A stretch of 24,021 bases of DNA from a virus: the IMG/VR virus record IMGVR_UViG_3300010885_010416, positions 1 through 24,021 of that record; one strand, written 5' to 3'. Below, piece after piece: positions 1 through 9,500 of the stretch (the stretch's first letter is position 1; the number at the start of each line of letters is the position of its first letter). A model generated the notes under the pieces. It searched no databases. It was not told the origin of the DNA and saw only the letters and a list, made by a program, of their open reading frames with translations. A program made the position numbers and the translations under genes.

Positions 1-240
1 CAGGAGGAAGAACAGCAGAAGCAAGACGAGCAGCAGAAGCAAGACGAGCAGCAGAAGCAAGATGGCGATGGCGATGGCGATCCACAAGATGGCGATGGCG
101 ATGGCGATCCACAAGATGGCGATGGCAATGGCAAAGACGACAAGCCACAAGATGGCAATGGCAAAGACGGCAAGCCACAAGATGGCGATGGCAAAGACGG
201 CAAGCCACAAGATGGCAAAGGCAAAGCAGACAAGCCCTCA
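1..240 (+). repeat. In-frame tandem repeats encoding a low-complexity linker
   Basis: Three kinds of short tandem unit follow one another. An 18-nt unit (cagcagaagcaagacgag) fills most of bases 1-60. A 27-nt unit rich in GATGGC occurs exactly twice at 61-87 and 88-114. A 30-nt unit ending in AAGCCACAA runs through 121-150, 151-180 and 181-210 with a degenerate copy at 211-240. All unit lengths are multiples of three, so the frame survives gain or loss of copies. The product alternates Gln/Lys/Asp, then DGDGDGDPQ, then GKDGKPQ, which suggests a flexible hydrophilic spacer. Confidence 0.85.
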
Positions 241-933
241 TCCAGCGGGATGTTTGAGAAGTGCCCTGAGCCGAAGCAAGCAGAAGAAGTTGCCACTCGC
301 TGGCGTGAGATCCTGTCTAGCACCATCCAGACTTCTCGCCTCCGTGGCAATGTGTCTGGCGACTTCTTGCAGAAGTTCTCTGAGTTGCTCGATCCTCCTG
401 TCACAATGCGTGACTTGCTTGAGAAGTATGTCTGCGACTTTGCCCTCGCAGACGACAGCACGAAGTCTGACAGACGCTGGCTTGCTAACCACGATATGTG
501 TGTAGCAGGCATCGAGTCCGAACGACACGGCACGCTTGTATTCGTCAAGGATACGAGCGGATCTATCACAGACACAATCCTCAAGACTGCCTGTTCCGTG
601 ATTCAGGATGCCTGTAACACGCTCAATGCATCCCGTATCATTGTGCTGGATGTCGATGCCGCCGTGTGCGATGTCAATGAGTACCTGCCCAACGAGGAGA
701 TACCCGCCACTTGCAAAGGTCGCGGCGGCACAGACTTCAGGCCCGCCTTCAAGTGGGTCGAGGAGAATGCGCCTGATGCCCGTGTCCTGATCTATCTCAC
801 AGACGGGTGGGGTATGTTCCCATCAGAGACTCCCGACATTCCAACACTCTGGTTGTCGTGGGATCTGGAAGAGTCTGGCTATCCTTTCGGTCAAGTTGTC
901 GCACTCGATGTGCTTAACAACGCAGCCGCCTAA
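1..933 (+). CDS. VWA-like domain protein, DUF2201-type (5' end outside window)
   Basis: The reading frame is open from base 1, so the gene is truncated by the window edge and 310 C-terminal residues are visible. Counting codons from base 1, residues 1-80 are a repetitive Gln/Lys/Asp then Asp-Gly-Lys-Pro linker. Residues from about 84 onward are folded. A MIDAS-like metal site is visible: DTSGS at 184-188, Thr in GGTDF at 244, and Asp in YLTDG at 268. This resembles the VWA-like C-terminal half of DUF2201/COG3864 proteins, whose N-terminal half is a predicted metallopeptidase and which commonly pair with a MoxR-type AAA+ ATPase. Neither the peptidase half nor the ATPase is in the window, so both are predictions about upstream sequence. 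The ATG at 250 is internal, because the same frame continues upstream without a stop. The role in the phage is unknown; chaperone-like remodelling or metal insertion is inferred from the family. Confidence 0.75.
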   Translation, partial: QEEEQQKQDEQQKQDEQQKQDGDGDGDPQDGDGDGDPQDGDGNGKDDKPQDGNGKDGKPQDGDGKDGKPQDGKGKADKPSSSGMFEKCPEPKQAEEVATRWREILSSTIQTSRLRGNVSGDFLQKFSELLDPPVTMRDLLEKYVCDFALADDSTKSDRRWLANHDMCVAGIESERHGTLVFVKDTSGSITDTILKTACSVIQDACNTLNASRIIVLDVDAAVCDVNEYLPNEEIPATCKGRGGTDFRPAFKWVEENAPDARVLIYLTDGWGMFPSETPDIPTLWLSWDLEESGYPFGQVVALDVLNNAAA

Positions 934-975
934 ATAAACTAACGGGGGAAGCGCATCCGATCACGCTTACAATCT

Positions 976-989
976 GTCATAAATATGAC
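976..989. promoter_or_regulatory. Perfect palindrome GTCATAAATATGAC, candidate operator
   Basis: GTCATA and TATGAC are exact reverse complements separated by two bases, 35 bp before the next start codon and inside the only gap in this gene cluster. The size and symmetry suit a dimeric repressor. No convincing -35/-10 pair was found around it, so the regulatory role is an inference. Confidence 0.35.
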
Positions 990-1024
990 ACTCTGAAATA
1001 CAACTACACAAATAATACAACTAT

Positions 1025-2035
1025 ATGAAAGCAGAAGAAGTAATCGATGCCGCCCTTAACTTGTCCCCTAAAGATGTGAAGTCATCCGCGTTCAAGTGGA
1101 TCGCCAGCAAGCAGCTACTCGTAGCTACAAAAGTAAAAGAAGGTGCGCCGTATGTGATCATGGCACGTTTCGACGGAGTGACGTTTGTCCACTACGATAT
1201 CGGAAAGTTCTCAGAACGTTATGCGGCTAAAAGTAAGTGGCGTGATGCAGTTACTAAGATCAGCGAGACTGATCTCGTTATTGCATCTACCGCCTATAGT
1301 GAAGTATATTCAGGGTACGCCCCTATCAAACGTAGAATGAGTAGCCACGCTTTGATGGCGACTATCCTTCGTCAGGCATTCAACGCGGATGATTTCAATA
1401 GTCCTTGGGAATGCACATGGGAGCATTTGCTGTGTGCTTATGCCAGTCAGTTCAACAAGTACCGCAACGACTTGTCAACTGGTCTGTCAGCGTTCCACTA
1501 TAGCCCTGAACTAAAGAAGATGAATGCACGTCTCGTTAATCTCGATAGTGTTCTACGAGAAGGTACTGTCTACAATCTCAGAGAGAACTATGTAGAACTA
1601 GAGCATGAGTTCTATGAAGTGCTGAACAAGCTTCGTCGCATGAATAGTTTATCAAATATGCCGTACTCAAAGGGCGACGGCATCGCGTATGCTAGAACAA
1701 AGCTTCTTGTGCAAGCTTACCCTAATCTCAACGGCGTACACTTAGGAGCGCGAGCAAAAGTACAAGACCTCATGCCGCACTGGCAGATCATGAACGGCGA
1801 GAAGATGCTCTCGAATTGGGACAAGTTGACTAACCTATTCAAACTTATGGGTCTTCCAGTTCCTACTCCATTTGGCATTGACTTCACAGACGAGAACATT
1901 CCCGCGCTCTCTGCATTGTACGATGCTGCAAAACATAACATGACCAACTATAGTAGTTGGTATCGTGAGACTAAGCTCGCGCCAACTGAGACTAAACCTA
2001 CGGCTAACACTGAACCAACATCACTCCTCGCTTAA
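1025..2035 (+). CDS. Unrecognised 336-residue protein
   Basis: I do not recognise this family. The start ATG is the first in the frame after a 91-bp gap and lacks a Shine-Dalgarno sequence (AATACAACTAT precedes it), as is usual here. The protein is soluble-looking with no signal peptide or membrane segment. Residues 1-90 mix helix and strand. Residues 105-240 are mainly charged and aromatic helices, including a WECTWEHLLCAY segment near 128-139 and a probable amphipathic helical stretch near 170-215. The last 20 or so residues are a Thr/Pro/Glu-rich tail that looks disordered. It follows the VWA-like gene on the same strand, so a partner or substrate role in that system is possible but not shown. 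Confidence 0.85.
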   Translation: MKAEEVIDAALNLSPKDVKSSAFKWIASKQLLVATKVKEGAPYVIMARFDGVTFVHYDIGKFSERYAAKSKWRDAVTKISETDLVIASTAYSEVYSGYAPIKRRMSSHALMATILRQAFNADDFNSPWECTWEHLLCAYASQFNKYRNDLSTGLSAFHYSPELKKMNARLVNLDSVLREGTVYNLRENYVELEHEFYEVLNKLRRMNSLSNMPYSKGDGIAYARTKLLVQAYPNLNGVHLGARAKVQDLMPHWQIMNGEKMLSNWDKLTNLFKLMGLPVPTPFGIDFTDENIPALSALYDAAKHNMTNYSSWYRETKLAPTETKPTANTEPTSLLA

Positions 2036-2036
2036 T

Positions 2037-2360
2037 ATGAACACACCAATCAACAACAACATGGACATCGACATCAAGAACCCGCTTCACGCCGCCGCTT
2101 ACAAGATGGCCGCCCAACATTTCCTCTCATCGGATCACGATGATTGGGATGCCGTCCGCCTGTTCAATGCCATCACGTGCGACGAAGACAGCGACGACTG
2201 GCTGACGTGCGAGATGGATCGCCAGCTGGTCTACCCGTGGAAGGGCATCGAAGCCGCTTGTAGTTGTCCTATGTGCGATCCGTGGGATGTCTTGCAGGAG
2301 TACATGATCTCGCTCGCAATGGACTTCGTCGCGTTCGCTCAAGTTAACTCCCAATCCTAA
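2037..2360 (+). CDS. Small acidic Cys-containing protein, 107 residues
   Basis: Unrecognised. The start at 2037 lies one base after the previous stop codon (TAATATG), which favours coupling. An in-frame ATG at 2061 is an alternative, and the frame also runs back into the previous gene, which I reject. The first 20 residues are Asn/Ile/Asp-rich. The middle is strongly acidic (CDEDSDDW). A CSCPMC cluster near residues 76-81 could bind a metal. It heads a run of small genes with minimal spacing, typical of early phage accessory genes. Confidence 0.7.
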   Translation: MNTPINNNMDIDIKNPLHAAAYKMAAQHFLSSDHDDWDAVRLFNAITCDEDSDDWLTCEMDRQLVYPWKGIEAACSCPMCDPWDVLQEYMISLAMDFVAFAQVNSQS

Positions 2361-2363
2361 ACC

Positions 2364-2576
2364 ATGAAACTCCACAACACCCCAAGCCTCATAACGCCCC
2401 CAGTCTTGCCGAAAACGCAGCTCGATGGAAAAGCGTTGCTTTACAAACTTGAAGACGACTACCGCGACTATCGCGAGGCGGTCGAAAACCGACTATGTAA
2501 ATCTGACCCAAGCGTACACGCAATGTTCAAAGCGAAAATTGCAGAGGCTACCGCTCAACAGAACCCCGTACCCTGA
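2364..2576 (+). CDS. Small hypothetical protein, 70 residues
   Basis: Unrecognised. It starts three bases after the previous stop (TAAACCATG). The N-terminal 20 residues are Pro/Thr-rich and probably extended. Residues 25-65 are charged and likely helical (KLEDDYRDYREAVENRL), suggesting a short coiled or helical hairpin. It ends 7 bp before the next start. Confidence 0.65.
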   Translation: MKLHNTPSLITPPVLPKTQLDGKALLYKLEDDYRDYREAVENRLCKSDPSVHAMFKAKIAEATAQQNPVP

Positions 2577-2583
2577 ATCTTAT

Positions 2584-2772
2584 ATGACAATCCCGCAACA
2601 TATCTGTGAGGCACTGGACAAGAGTCCTAATGCCTCCGCTCATAACAACATCATCGTGTGCAAACTGAATGAAAAACTTTATGCTGCACGGTGGAATCTA
2701 CAACCCCATGTAATGGAACTCGACCAGCTATGGGAGACTACATCAACCTCAATCCCGTATCCTAAACCATGA
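2584..2772 (+). CDS. Small hypothetical protein, 62 residues
   Basis: Unrecognised. The ATG at 2584 is chosen because the upstream ATG of this frame (2425) would overlap the preceding gene by about 150 bp in another frame. The sequence has two Trp residues and an NNIIVCKLNEKLYAARW stretch that reads as a beta hairpin. Its stop overlaps the next start as ATGA (2769-2772), a translational-coupling signature that supports both genes. Confidence 0.6.
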   Translation: MTIPQHICEALDKSPNASAHNNIIVCKLNEKLYAARWNLQPHVMELDQLWETTSTSIPYPKP

Positions 2773-2948
2773 AACACTTAGTCCTCACGATACACGAAGG
2801 ATGGGTATCGTACACGATGGGTGTATCGTCAGGCTCCCATCCGATTGGCGACGACCTGCCTTCACAAACCATTGACTACCTTCTCCGAATCATTAATCCT
2901 GATTCCCATGAGGTTCACTATTATCCCTTAAACGAAACAACACTATGA
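2769..2948 (+). CDS. Small hypothetical protein, 59 residues
   Basis: This short gene overlaps its neighbours by ATGA at both ends (2769-2772 and 2945-2948), which is strong positional evidence that it is translated. The product begins MKHLVLTIHEGW and mixes beta-like segments with a polar loop rich in Ser, Gly and Asp. No family is recognised and no membrane segment is present. Confidence 0.6.
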   Translation: MKHLVLTIHEGWVSYTMGVSSGSHPIGDDLPSQTIDYLLRIINPDSHEVHYYPLNETTL

Positions 2949-3223
2949 GATTCCCAAACATTGATCACGACACAGCAATCACGCTGGACATTAACGGAGC
3001 AGATGTCTCCATCAAAGCACGACCAGAGAACAATCGCGTGAGCGGATGGGCAGTCATTGCTTTCACTCCCGCCTGTTCTCTCCGCTGCACGAAGACACAC
3101 AGAGACAACTTGCTCGACGGCTTCGCTGAAGCAATCGCCGCCGCAGTAGGTTCCTTTGAGGATGAAGATGCAGAGCGTATCAAAGAGGCGATCCTGTCCA
3201 TCACGACTAACCCTCCTCGATGA
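2945..3223 (+). CDS. Small hypothetical protein, 92 residues
   Basis: Unrecognised. The start overlaps the previous stop by ATGA. The N-terminal half looks beta-rich (AITLDINGADVSIKARP, then WAVIAFTPAC). The C-terminal half is a helix with an acidic patch (VGSFEDEDAERIKEAIL). The stop at 3221-3223 is separated by one base from the next ATG. Position suggests the same polycistronic unit as the preceding small genes. Confidence 0.7.
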   Translation: MRFPNIDHDTAITLDINGADVSIKARPENNRVSGWAVIAFTPACSLRCTKTHRDNLLDGFAEAIAAAVGSFEDEDAERIKEAILSITTNPPR

Positions 3224-3224
3224 T

Positions 3225-3587
3225 ATGAAGAAACAACAGGTGATGATCCCTGCAAAGATGCCTTCACATGATCCGCTGTATCATAGATACGAGGCATGGA
3301 AGATCCTTACTGCTGTGTGTAAGATCTCTGGCATTAACATAACACGCCTTGATTCAAAGGAGAGGAGCAAAGGTCTTACTGCGTGGCGCGACATAGCCTA
3401 CTGCGTTGCTCAGACATTCTTTCTCATGTCTCCAACAGAAGCTGCTAAGTCATTCAATGTTTCTCGTTCCACTATCATCAATAGTGGAACGAGAAGTGAC
3501 AACCTAATCGAGTGTCAGTTGCACGCTGAAACGCAATCGTATGTCGATATGTTATATCGGGTATACGATACGGCTATTGCGGGTTGA
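3225..3587 (+). CDS. DnaA domain IV-like helix-turn-helix protein
   Basis: The start ATG at 3225 follows the previous stop by one base; the longer in-frame opening at 3156 would overlap that gene and is rejected. The protein has 120 residues. Residues 54-92 (RDIAYCVAQTFF, then SPTEAAKSFNVSRSTIINSGTR) match the layout of the DnaA C-terminal DNA-binding domain, where a helix-turn-helix is followed by a D/HTTV-type signature. The signature is only partly kept here. No ATPase domain is present, so it is not an initiator protein but more likely a DNA-binding regulator or origin-binding accessory. A perfect hairpin lies in the codons of the recognition segment. The 3' end overlaps the opposing giant gene by 14 bp. 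Confidence 0.7.
   Translation: MKKQQVMIPAKMPSHDPLYHRYEAWKILTAVCKISGINITRLDSKERSKGLTAWRDIAYCVAQTFFLMSPTEAAKSFNVSRSTIINSGTRSDNLIECQLHAETQSYVDMLYRVYDTAIAG
3461..3495. repeat. Perfect 15-bp inverted repeat inside the HTH gene
   Basis: TTCTCGTTCCACTAT (3461-3475) and ATAGTGGAACGAGAA (3481-3495) are exact reverse complements with a 5-base loop. It covers the codons for residues 80-90 of the HTH protein. On the minus strand it lies about 80 bases beyond the stop codon of the giant gene, so it could also shape or stabilise the 3' end of that transcript. No U-tract follows on either strand, so a standard intrinsic terminator is unlikely. Confidence 0.85.
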
Positions 3588-6500
3588 GCTTGATGTAACG
3601 CGTGTAGCGGTTGAGTTCGTCATTGAACGTCTTCATCCGCTGCACGCCCACATCTCCTAAGCTCAACACCTTTTCGATGAAGGCTGGATTTGGGACTGGC
3701 TTCTCCGATAGTCCGTTGAAGATCAGACTAATGCGGCGATCCCCGTATCCCATATCCTGCTGCTTCATAAGTCCAGCGGCTTCCCGAATCCCGAATCCTG
3801 ATTTAGGAATGTTGAGGAATCCACGAAGTCCCTTGTAAACTTCTTCGTCAATACGAACGCGAGTCTCAACCCAATCTCTGGCGAGTCCCCTGACTTCGTC
3901 GTCAGACAGCGCACGCTGCGTCTTGAGTTGATTGATCCTGCCAGTCAGATCGTTCCGCTCCTTCTGCTTGTTGCGTAGGAACTTCGTCGCACTCTCCGTC
4001 ACGTTGACTTCGCGTGGCTTGATCACATTGAACTCATCCAGTAGAATATGGAGTGGTGCATACTTATCATCAACAGCAAGTCCTTGGGCAGAATTGAAAG
4101 CTTCCCATGCTTTCTGTATCGTGCGCGGATTGAACGAGTTGTCGATAATGTAGCCTAACTTCTTAGCGTATTGCATGATGCCATCAGACTCATAGGCAAT
4201 TGGTTGCTTTGTACTACGATCTTGATTGTTCCATACATCGAGCAATGCTCCAGTAAAGATCTGCGTATCAAGATAGGTACTGGATAAGGCTCCAGTAAAG
4301 TCAGTCATAGCCTTTGAATAGTTTCCTCTAGAGATCTGTTCAAGGCTACGCAAGATCGGATCAGCAACTAACGAGTAAGGATTAATGAACGTAAGGTCGC
4401 CTGACATCAGCTTCCCATCAAGCCATCTGTAGTAGAAGTATGTATTGTCCTTAGCAAACGATGGCATACCTTCACGGAGTGCATCATCCTCGTCGTCTCC
4501 GATTCCCATCCAGCGACGTATTGCTTCAGACGCTGCACCTGAGATGACAAATAAGACAGAGTTCATACCCCAAAAGCGTTTCTGCCCACGACTTCTGATG
4601 ACTGGATTATCTGACTTCCGCTCTTTAGACGCGAGCTTGTAAGTGTTGAAGATGATCCGTGGCACTTCAGTCTTGTATCGCAAGAATGGAGCCACAAACA
4701 TTCCGCCACTACGGACAGTCGCCTGAATAATTGCTGGAGCTTCTGAGTAACTCTGCGCTGTAGCGAGTACGTTGTCTGCTGCAAGACGCTTCATCTCATA
4801 GTCTGACAGTTTAGCGTAGAACGAATCCGTATTGCCAGCATCGAGGTCATGCTGCTTTGCTTTCTGGAATGTCTCAAGTTCATGGTGGAAGTATGCCATC
4901 TTGTAGAACCCATCGACTGCTCCCGACAATGCCTGAAGTCTATCAGTCAATGGCGCAGTTGCATCAGATGCCTTTCCGTAAACAGCTCCAGCTTTTTGCT
5001 TTACAGCTTGAAGCTTCTCCATAATCGAATTAGCTTCTTCCTTCAAACTCTCTGGAGTCTTACGACCTTTGAGAAGATCCTTAATAAGCGACGATTGCAT
5101 CTCATTATTAAGTATGTTCAATGACACTAGCTCTGCTCTGTATGCATCGATGTCGTGCGGATCTTTCACAACTTGTCCGATAAGCTTCATGGATAGTCCC
5201 ATTGATTTGAAGTTAACGAACCCTTGAGATGGGCCGAAGAACAACGTGTTACTCACAATGTTACGAAGATAGAATCCAATCGAACCCATCGTCTTAACAC
5301 CTAAGGATAGTCCAGTAAGCTTGTTGAACAAGTTGGCTACTTCTTTAGTCGCAAACTGTGCAGCTGTCAGGTTGTCATCGATTACTGGCGGGCTATACAT
5401 CTTACGCATCCCTTCGATGAGTTCAATCGGCCCGTACATATTGTATGTTGGATCGTATGTGCCGCCTAAGTCATCTGGAACAATCTCTTTAGAATCGGGA
5501 ACGTATATCTTTCCAGTCCGAAGATTAGCGTAACGCTGTTGCGTCATAGGATCTTTCCTAATGAGTTCCTTCAACTGCTCTTCAGTATACAAGAATCCTT
5601 CTTCAACTGGTAGTCCGTCTTCGTCAATAGCTTGATTGCCCTCTGGATCTAATACTGGCTTTGAACTACCTACTGCAATCAAGTTGTTGTAGAACGACTG
5701 ACGAGCAACCATTGTAGTAACTGTCGAGTAAGTATTCAGCAAGTTTGATACTGCCTCTGTGTCCTGACTATATTCACCTAGCAACGCACGGAGACGAGGA
5801 TCAAGATTCGTTTTGTTCCTGAGGTTATCGATCAGAGATTTAGTAACGCCCTTCGCTAAGACTCCACGCTTACGGTTATACTCTGGATCATACGATTTGA
5901 TATACTGAACCATCAACTGTGCGGGGATCTCAGGATGATCGTCTAGATAATCCTGAGCCTCGATCATAGCTTGCTGTTTCGTTAGTGCCTTCGACCCATC
6001 GATCTTAGACTGCTTAGTCGCGGCATTAACTCTGATGCTAGCTTCTTTCTTGATGTATCTTTCGCGGAAGTACTCCATTGCTTCGTCACGAATCTTGACG
6101 AATACCTCATCCTTAGATGTCAGGACTTTATCTACGTACCCTTCTTCAGAGAAGGTGCGGTAGGATCGAGTGAGGTAGATACCCATTCCCGCATCGAAGC
6201 GCACAGCAAGTGAACCTTTCAGTCCGTATTGCTCTTTCACTTTGCGGGAGAAAGCATCCGTAACCTTACGCATTTCAAGCAGAGCTGCCGCAAGCTCAGG
6301 AGAAGTGAGAGAGATCTTTTCCAGAGCAGCAGACTGCTTACGCAGGATCTCGTCACGTAGTCTAGCACGCTCTGCCGTAACCCGCTGCACAACAAGTCGC
6401 TGATGGACACTAGCAAGATACTCTTTAGAGGTAAGCTTCGCGCTGGTTTCAAGATTGAACTCTCCGTTCTTCACGCGCTGCTTTACTGTCGCAACATAGG

Positions 6501-9500
6501 TGCGGTATTCACTCTGGAACTTCTGCTTAAGCTCTTTATCAATCTGAATAAATTCAGTTGTTCCGACAGCGTCTGCAAGAAGATCGGATGGCGCATTAGC
6601 TTCGCTGCCATATGCTTCCTTGATCTGCTTAGTAATCTTGCTTGTGAGCGACATCCCCAATGCATCTGTAGCACGCTCGAAAGCTTGTTGATTCTTTTTG
6701 AGCTTGATGACCCGTTCATCGATATCGCCTTTGATGAGCTTACGCCATGTACTGGAAGCGTGTTGGTAGTTCCCGTTCTTGAATAGTGCTACGGGAAGTT
6801 CAAGTGTATCGAACAAGTACTTAAAGCGTTCTTCGATTTCCTCATCCGTCGTATCGGGATTGATATCCTTAGCTGTTGCAGCATAGCGGCGGCGGAGTAC
6901 TTCGACGTTAGCTTCTGGAGAGCGTGGATCGAATGGACTATGGTTATCGACATTACGACCTCCAGATTGCATGAACTCAAGCTCGACCGCCATGCGATGA
7001 ATCATCCCAGCAACTTCTGGATTATCTTTATTCAGGTTGTAGCGGGCGTACATCCGCTTGAAGACACCTTTGAAGTAGCGGAACATGATACGCATGAGTG
7101 ACGGATCGCTCTCGTAGAATGCGATGTCTTCCTCCGTAGTGTAACCGCGAGTAATCTTCTGCTTCTCCATACGCAGCATCTCCCCGATAAGCTGGCGTTT
7201 GATCTCGCCATCCTCGTCGTTCTGAAGAGCTTCACGCAATTGACTACGGCGACTAGGATTAGCTGTGTACTCATCGACGATGTTGTAGAAGTCCTGATCG
7301 ATGAACGAGTCTGCCAAACCGTTTAGTTCCTCCGTCGAGATCGCATAGAACTCTGCAACGTGATCAAGCTCTTCTCCGATAAGAGATTCAAGAATCGCCT
7401 TAGCGTTCAACGGATCACTGATAGTGGACTGCTGGTTTAGAAGTGCTTTGCCCATCGTCTCTCTGTTGATAAAGATTGCTGGATAAGTTTCTCCAGCATC
7501 GTTCTTCATCAGAGCCGCGACAATTGCATCCTCAGGACGATCCGCAAAGATTCCGTGTGCGTCTGCTTCAGCTTGCGTGTTGAAGACTTCGACGCTCACA
7601 TCAGCAGGAATCAGTCCGCGAACTGCTTGATCGATCAGAGTGTCGATCACTTCCTTTTGTTCAGCAGTAGTCTCGATATCCTCAGAGATCGATCCGAAGT
7701 TTGCGAAGCGTGTTTGCTGTTGCGATTCTGAAACCTTCTCAACTACAGGAATAATCCTACGACTGACTCCGACACTAATAGCTTCTTGAATACCTCTATC
7801 AATGTAGTCACGACTTGTTCTAGCCATATCGCTGTTGCCAATTTCAGTGAAGTCAGTAAGCGCAGCAAGTGCTGTGTCGAACTCACTCTTTGGTTTAATG
7901 CCAAAGGCACTCAAGATTGCATCATAGATACGAGCGAAGAAGTTTTTGCCCTTAGTCTTAGGATCTTGCAGGAACTTCAGGCTATTCTGGAAGTCTGACG
8001 AAGAGAAGTACGTCGCAACGAACTCTTCAAAGTTCTCTGTAGCAAGCTCGAAAGCAACGCTACGCCTGCCAGTCAAACGGGAATCTTCTGCATACGCTGC
8101 TTTAGTAAGCTCATAAAGTCCTTTAAGTCTTGCCTTTGCCGTGCGCTGCGATGGTGTGAGTGACGCATCAGGTCTATTAAGAAGATCAACAGTGAATGCG
8201 TGAACGTACTCATGTAGCAGAACTGACTCTACGCCATTGCCATAATAGCCTGCAAGATTGACTGAGACACGACCTCCGCCCGATTCAAACGGAATGAAAT
8301 TTCCAGCTTCGTTGTTGTTAATATCCGTGATAACAAACTGAATGTTGCGAATAATGTCTGGATTTTTCAACAAGAGTTTAGCAATGGCTTTATGGTTCTT
8401 ATCCTTGCCACTCTTAGCAATAAGATTCAAAGCAGAAATAACGGACTCGACGTTTCCAGATTCAAGACTAAGTCTCTCGACTTCTTGATTGTTCTTGTTG
8501 CGGTAGAAGGTGCGGTACTTATCAGAGATAAACGAAGGCGCAGCGTAGCTACGCTGACCGATACGTGCAGCAACAACAGTTGATGCGGCTTCTCCTGAGT
8601 CCATTCCCGTTGAAATCAGTTCTTTAATGGCGCGGCTTTCTTGCCGCATGAACTTGATTTCAGCTTCGTTAAAGCCCAACCTAAGCATCCGCTCTTGTAA
8701 ACCCTTATCCCATTGCTTTTTAAATTGGTGCTGGAATACTCCAGAAGATTCAAAGGCGTCGTAAACAGTTCTAGCTGTAGCATTAGACTCTTTAAAGTTA
8801 TCTAAGAACTGTCTACGGAATGTGTGAGAGTCTACTACTGAGAACCTATTCCCAGCTGGGGATGCCCATTGGGCAATAGAGTTAAAGACATCTACGGGCA
8901 TCATAGAGTCAACAAGTTCTGGATTACTTTTAAACGCCGTCTGTTTAGCAAGTCGCTTAATAGCCCGCGCAGCTTCACGATCCCTTCTAAGGATCGCGTA
9001 AGCGTCTTGAATTATTCCAACATTAACTTTGGTTAATTCCTCTGCGTTATTAGTAGTATGGAGATACATACTTGTAGCTTCATCGTACCCATACACGTCT
9101 TTAAGTGCTGCTTCAAATTCATTTTCTGTAAGGTCTGACTTAACTAGTCTGCTGTAAGCATCTGCTTGCGCGTTATCTCTTGACTCTCTATCGTATGTGA
9201 GACGATCTTTAATGCGATCTCTGATCCTACTTACAATTGATGGCACATTTGGAAAATTCCCATTACTATCCGCGTGTGCGATATTATCATTGATAGTATT
9301 TAATAAGAACTGATCAACAACTTTATTTGCCCACTGAGGATCTAGAGTACGAACGGCGTTCTTCTTAGTGGATATTAAAATTTGAGGCTTTATTTCACCC
9401 GATTTAAATCCGAAAGTGTACAGGAAGCTCGCTTTGTTTTCTTCCTCTGACGTAACTTTTAGATCTTGATCTAGTTTAGCGTCAGAAGGAACTGAAAGAC

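Noticed and set aside
61-114. Calcium-binding dockerin or thrombospondin-type repeats (DGDGDGDP)
   Set aside because: The spacing and surrounding residues do not form the full loop pattern; simple repeat expansion explains it.
1-240. CRISPR-like array
   Set aside because: The repeats are contiguous with no unique spacers, in frame, and part of a coding sequence.
62-505. Plus-strand frame rich in Met-Ala repeats
   Set aside because: It is the shifted reading of the GATGGC repeats; the frame open from base 1 carries a coherent VWA-like domain with metal-site residues.
2425-2583. Upstream extension of the 62-residue gene
   Set aside because: It overlaps the 70-residue gene by about 150 bp in another frame, whereas the ATG at 2584 gives normal spacing.
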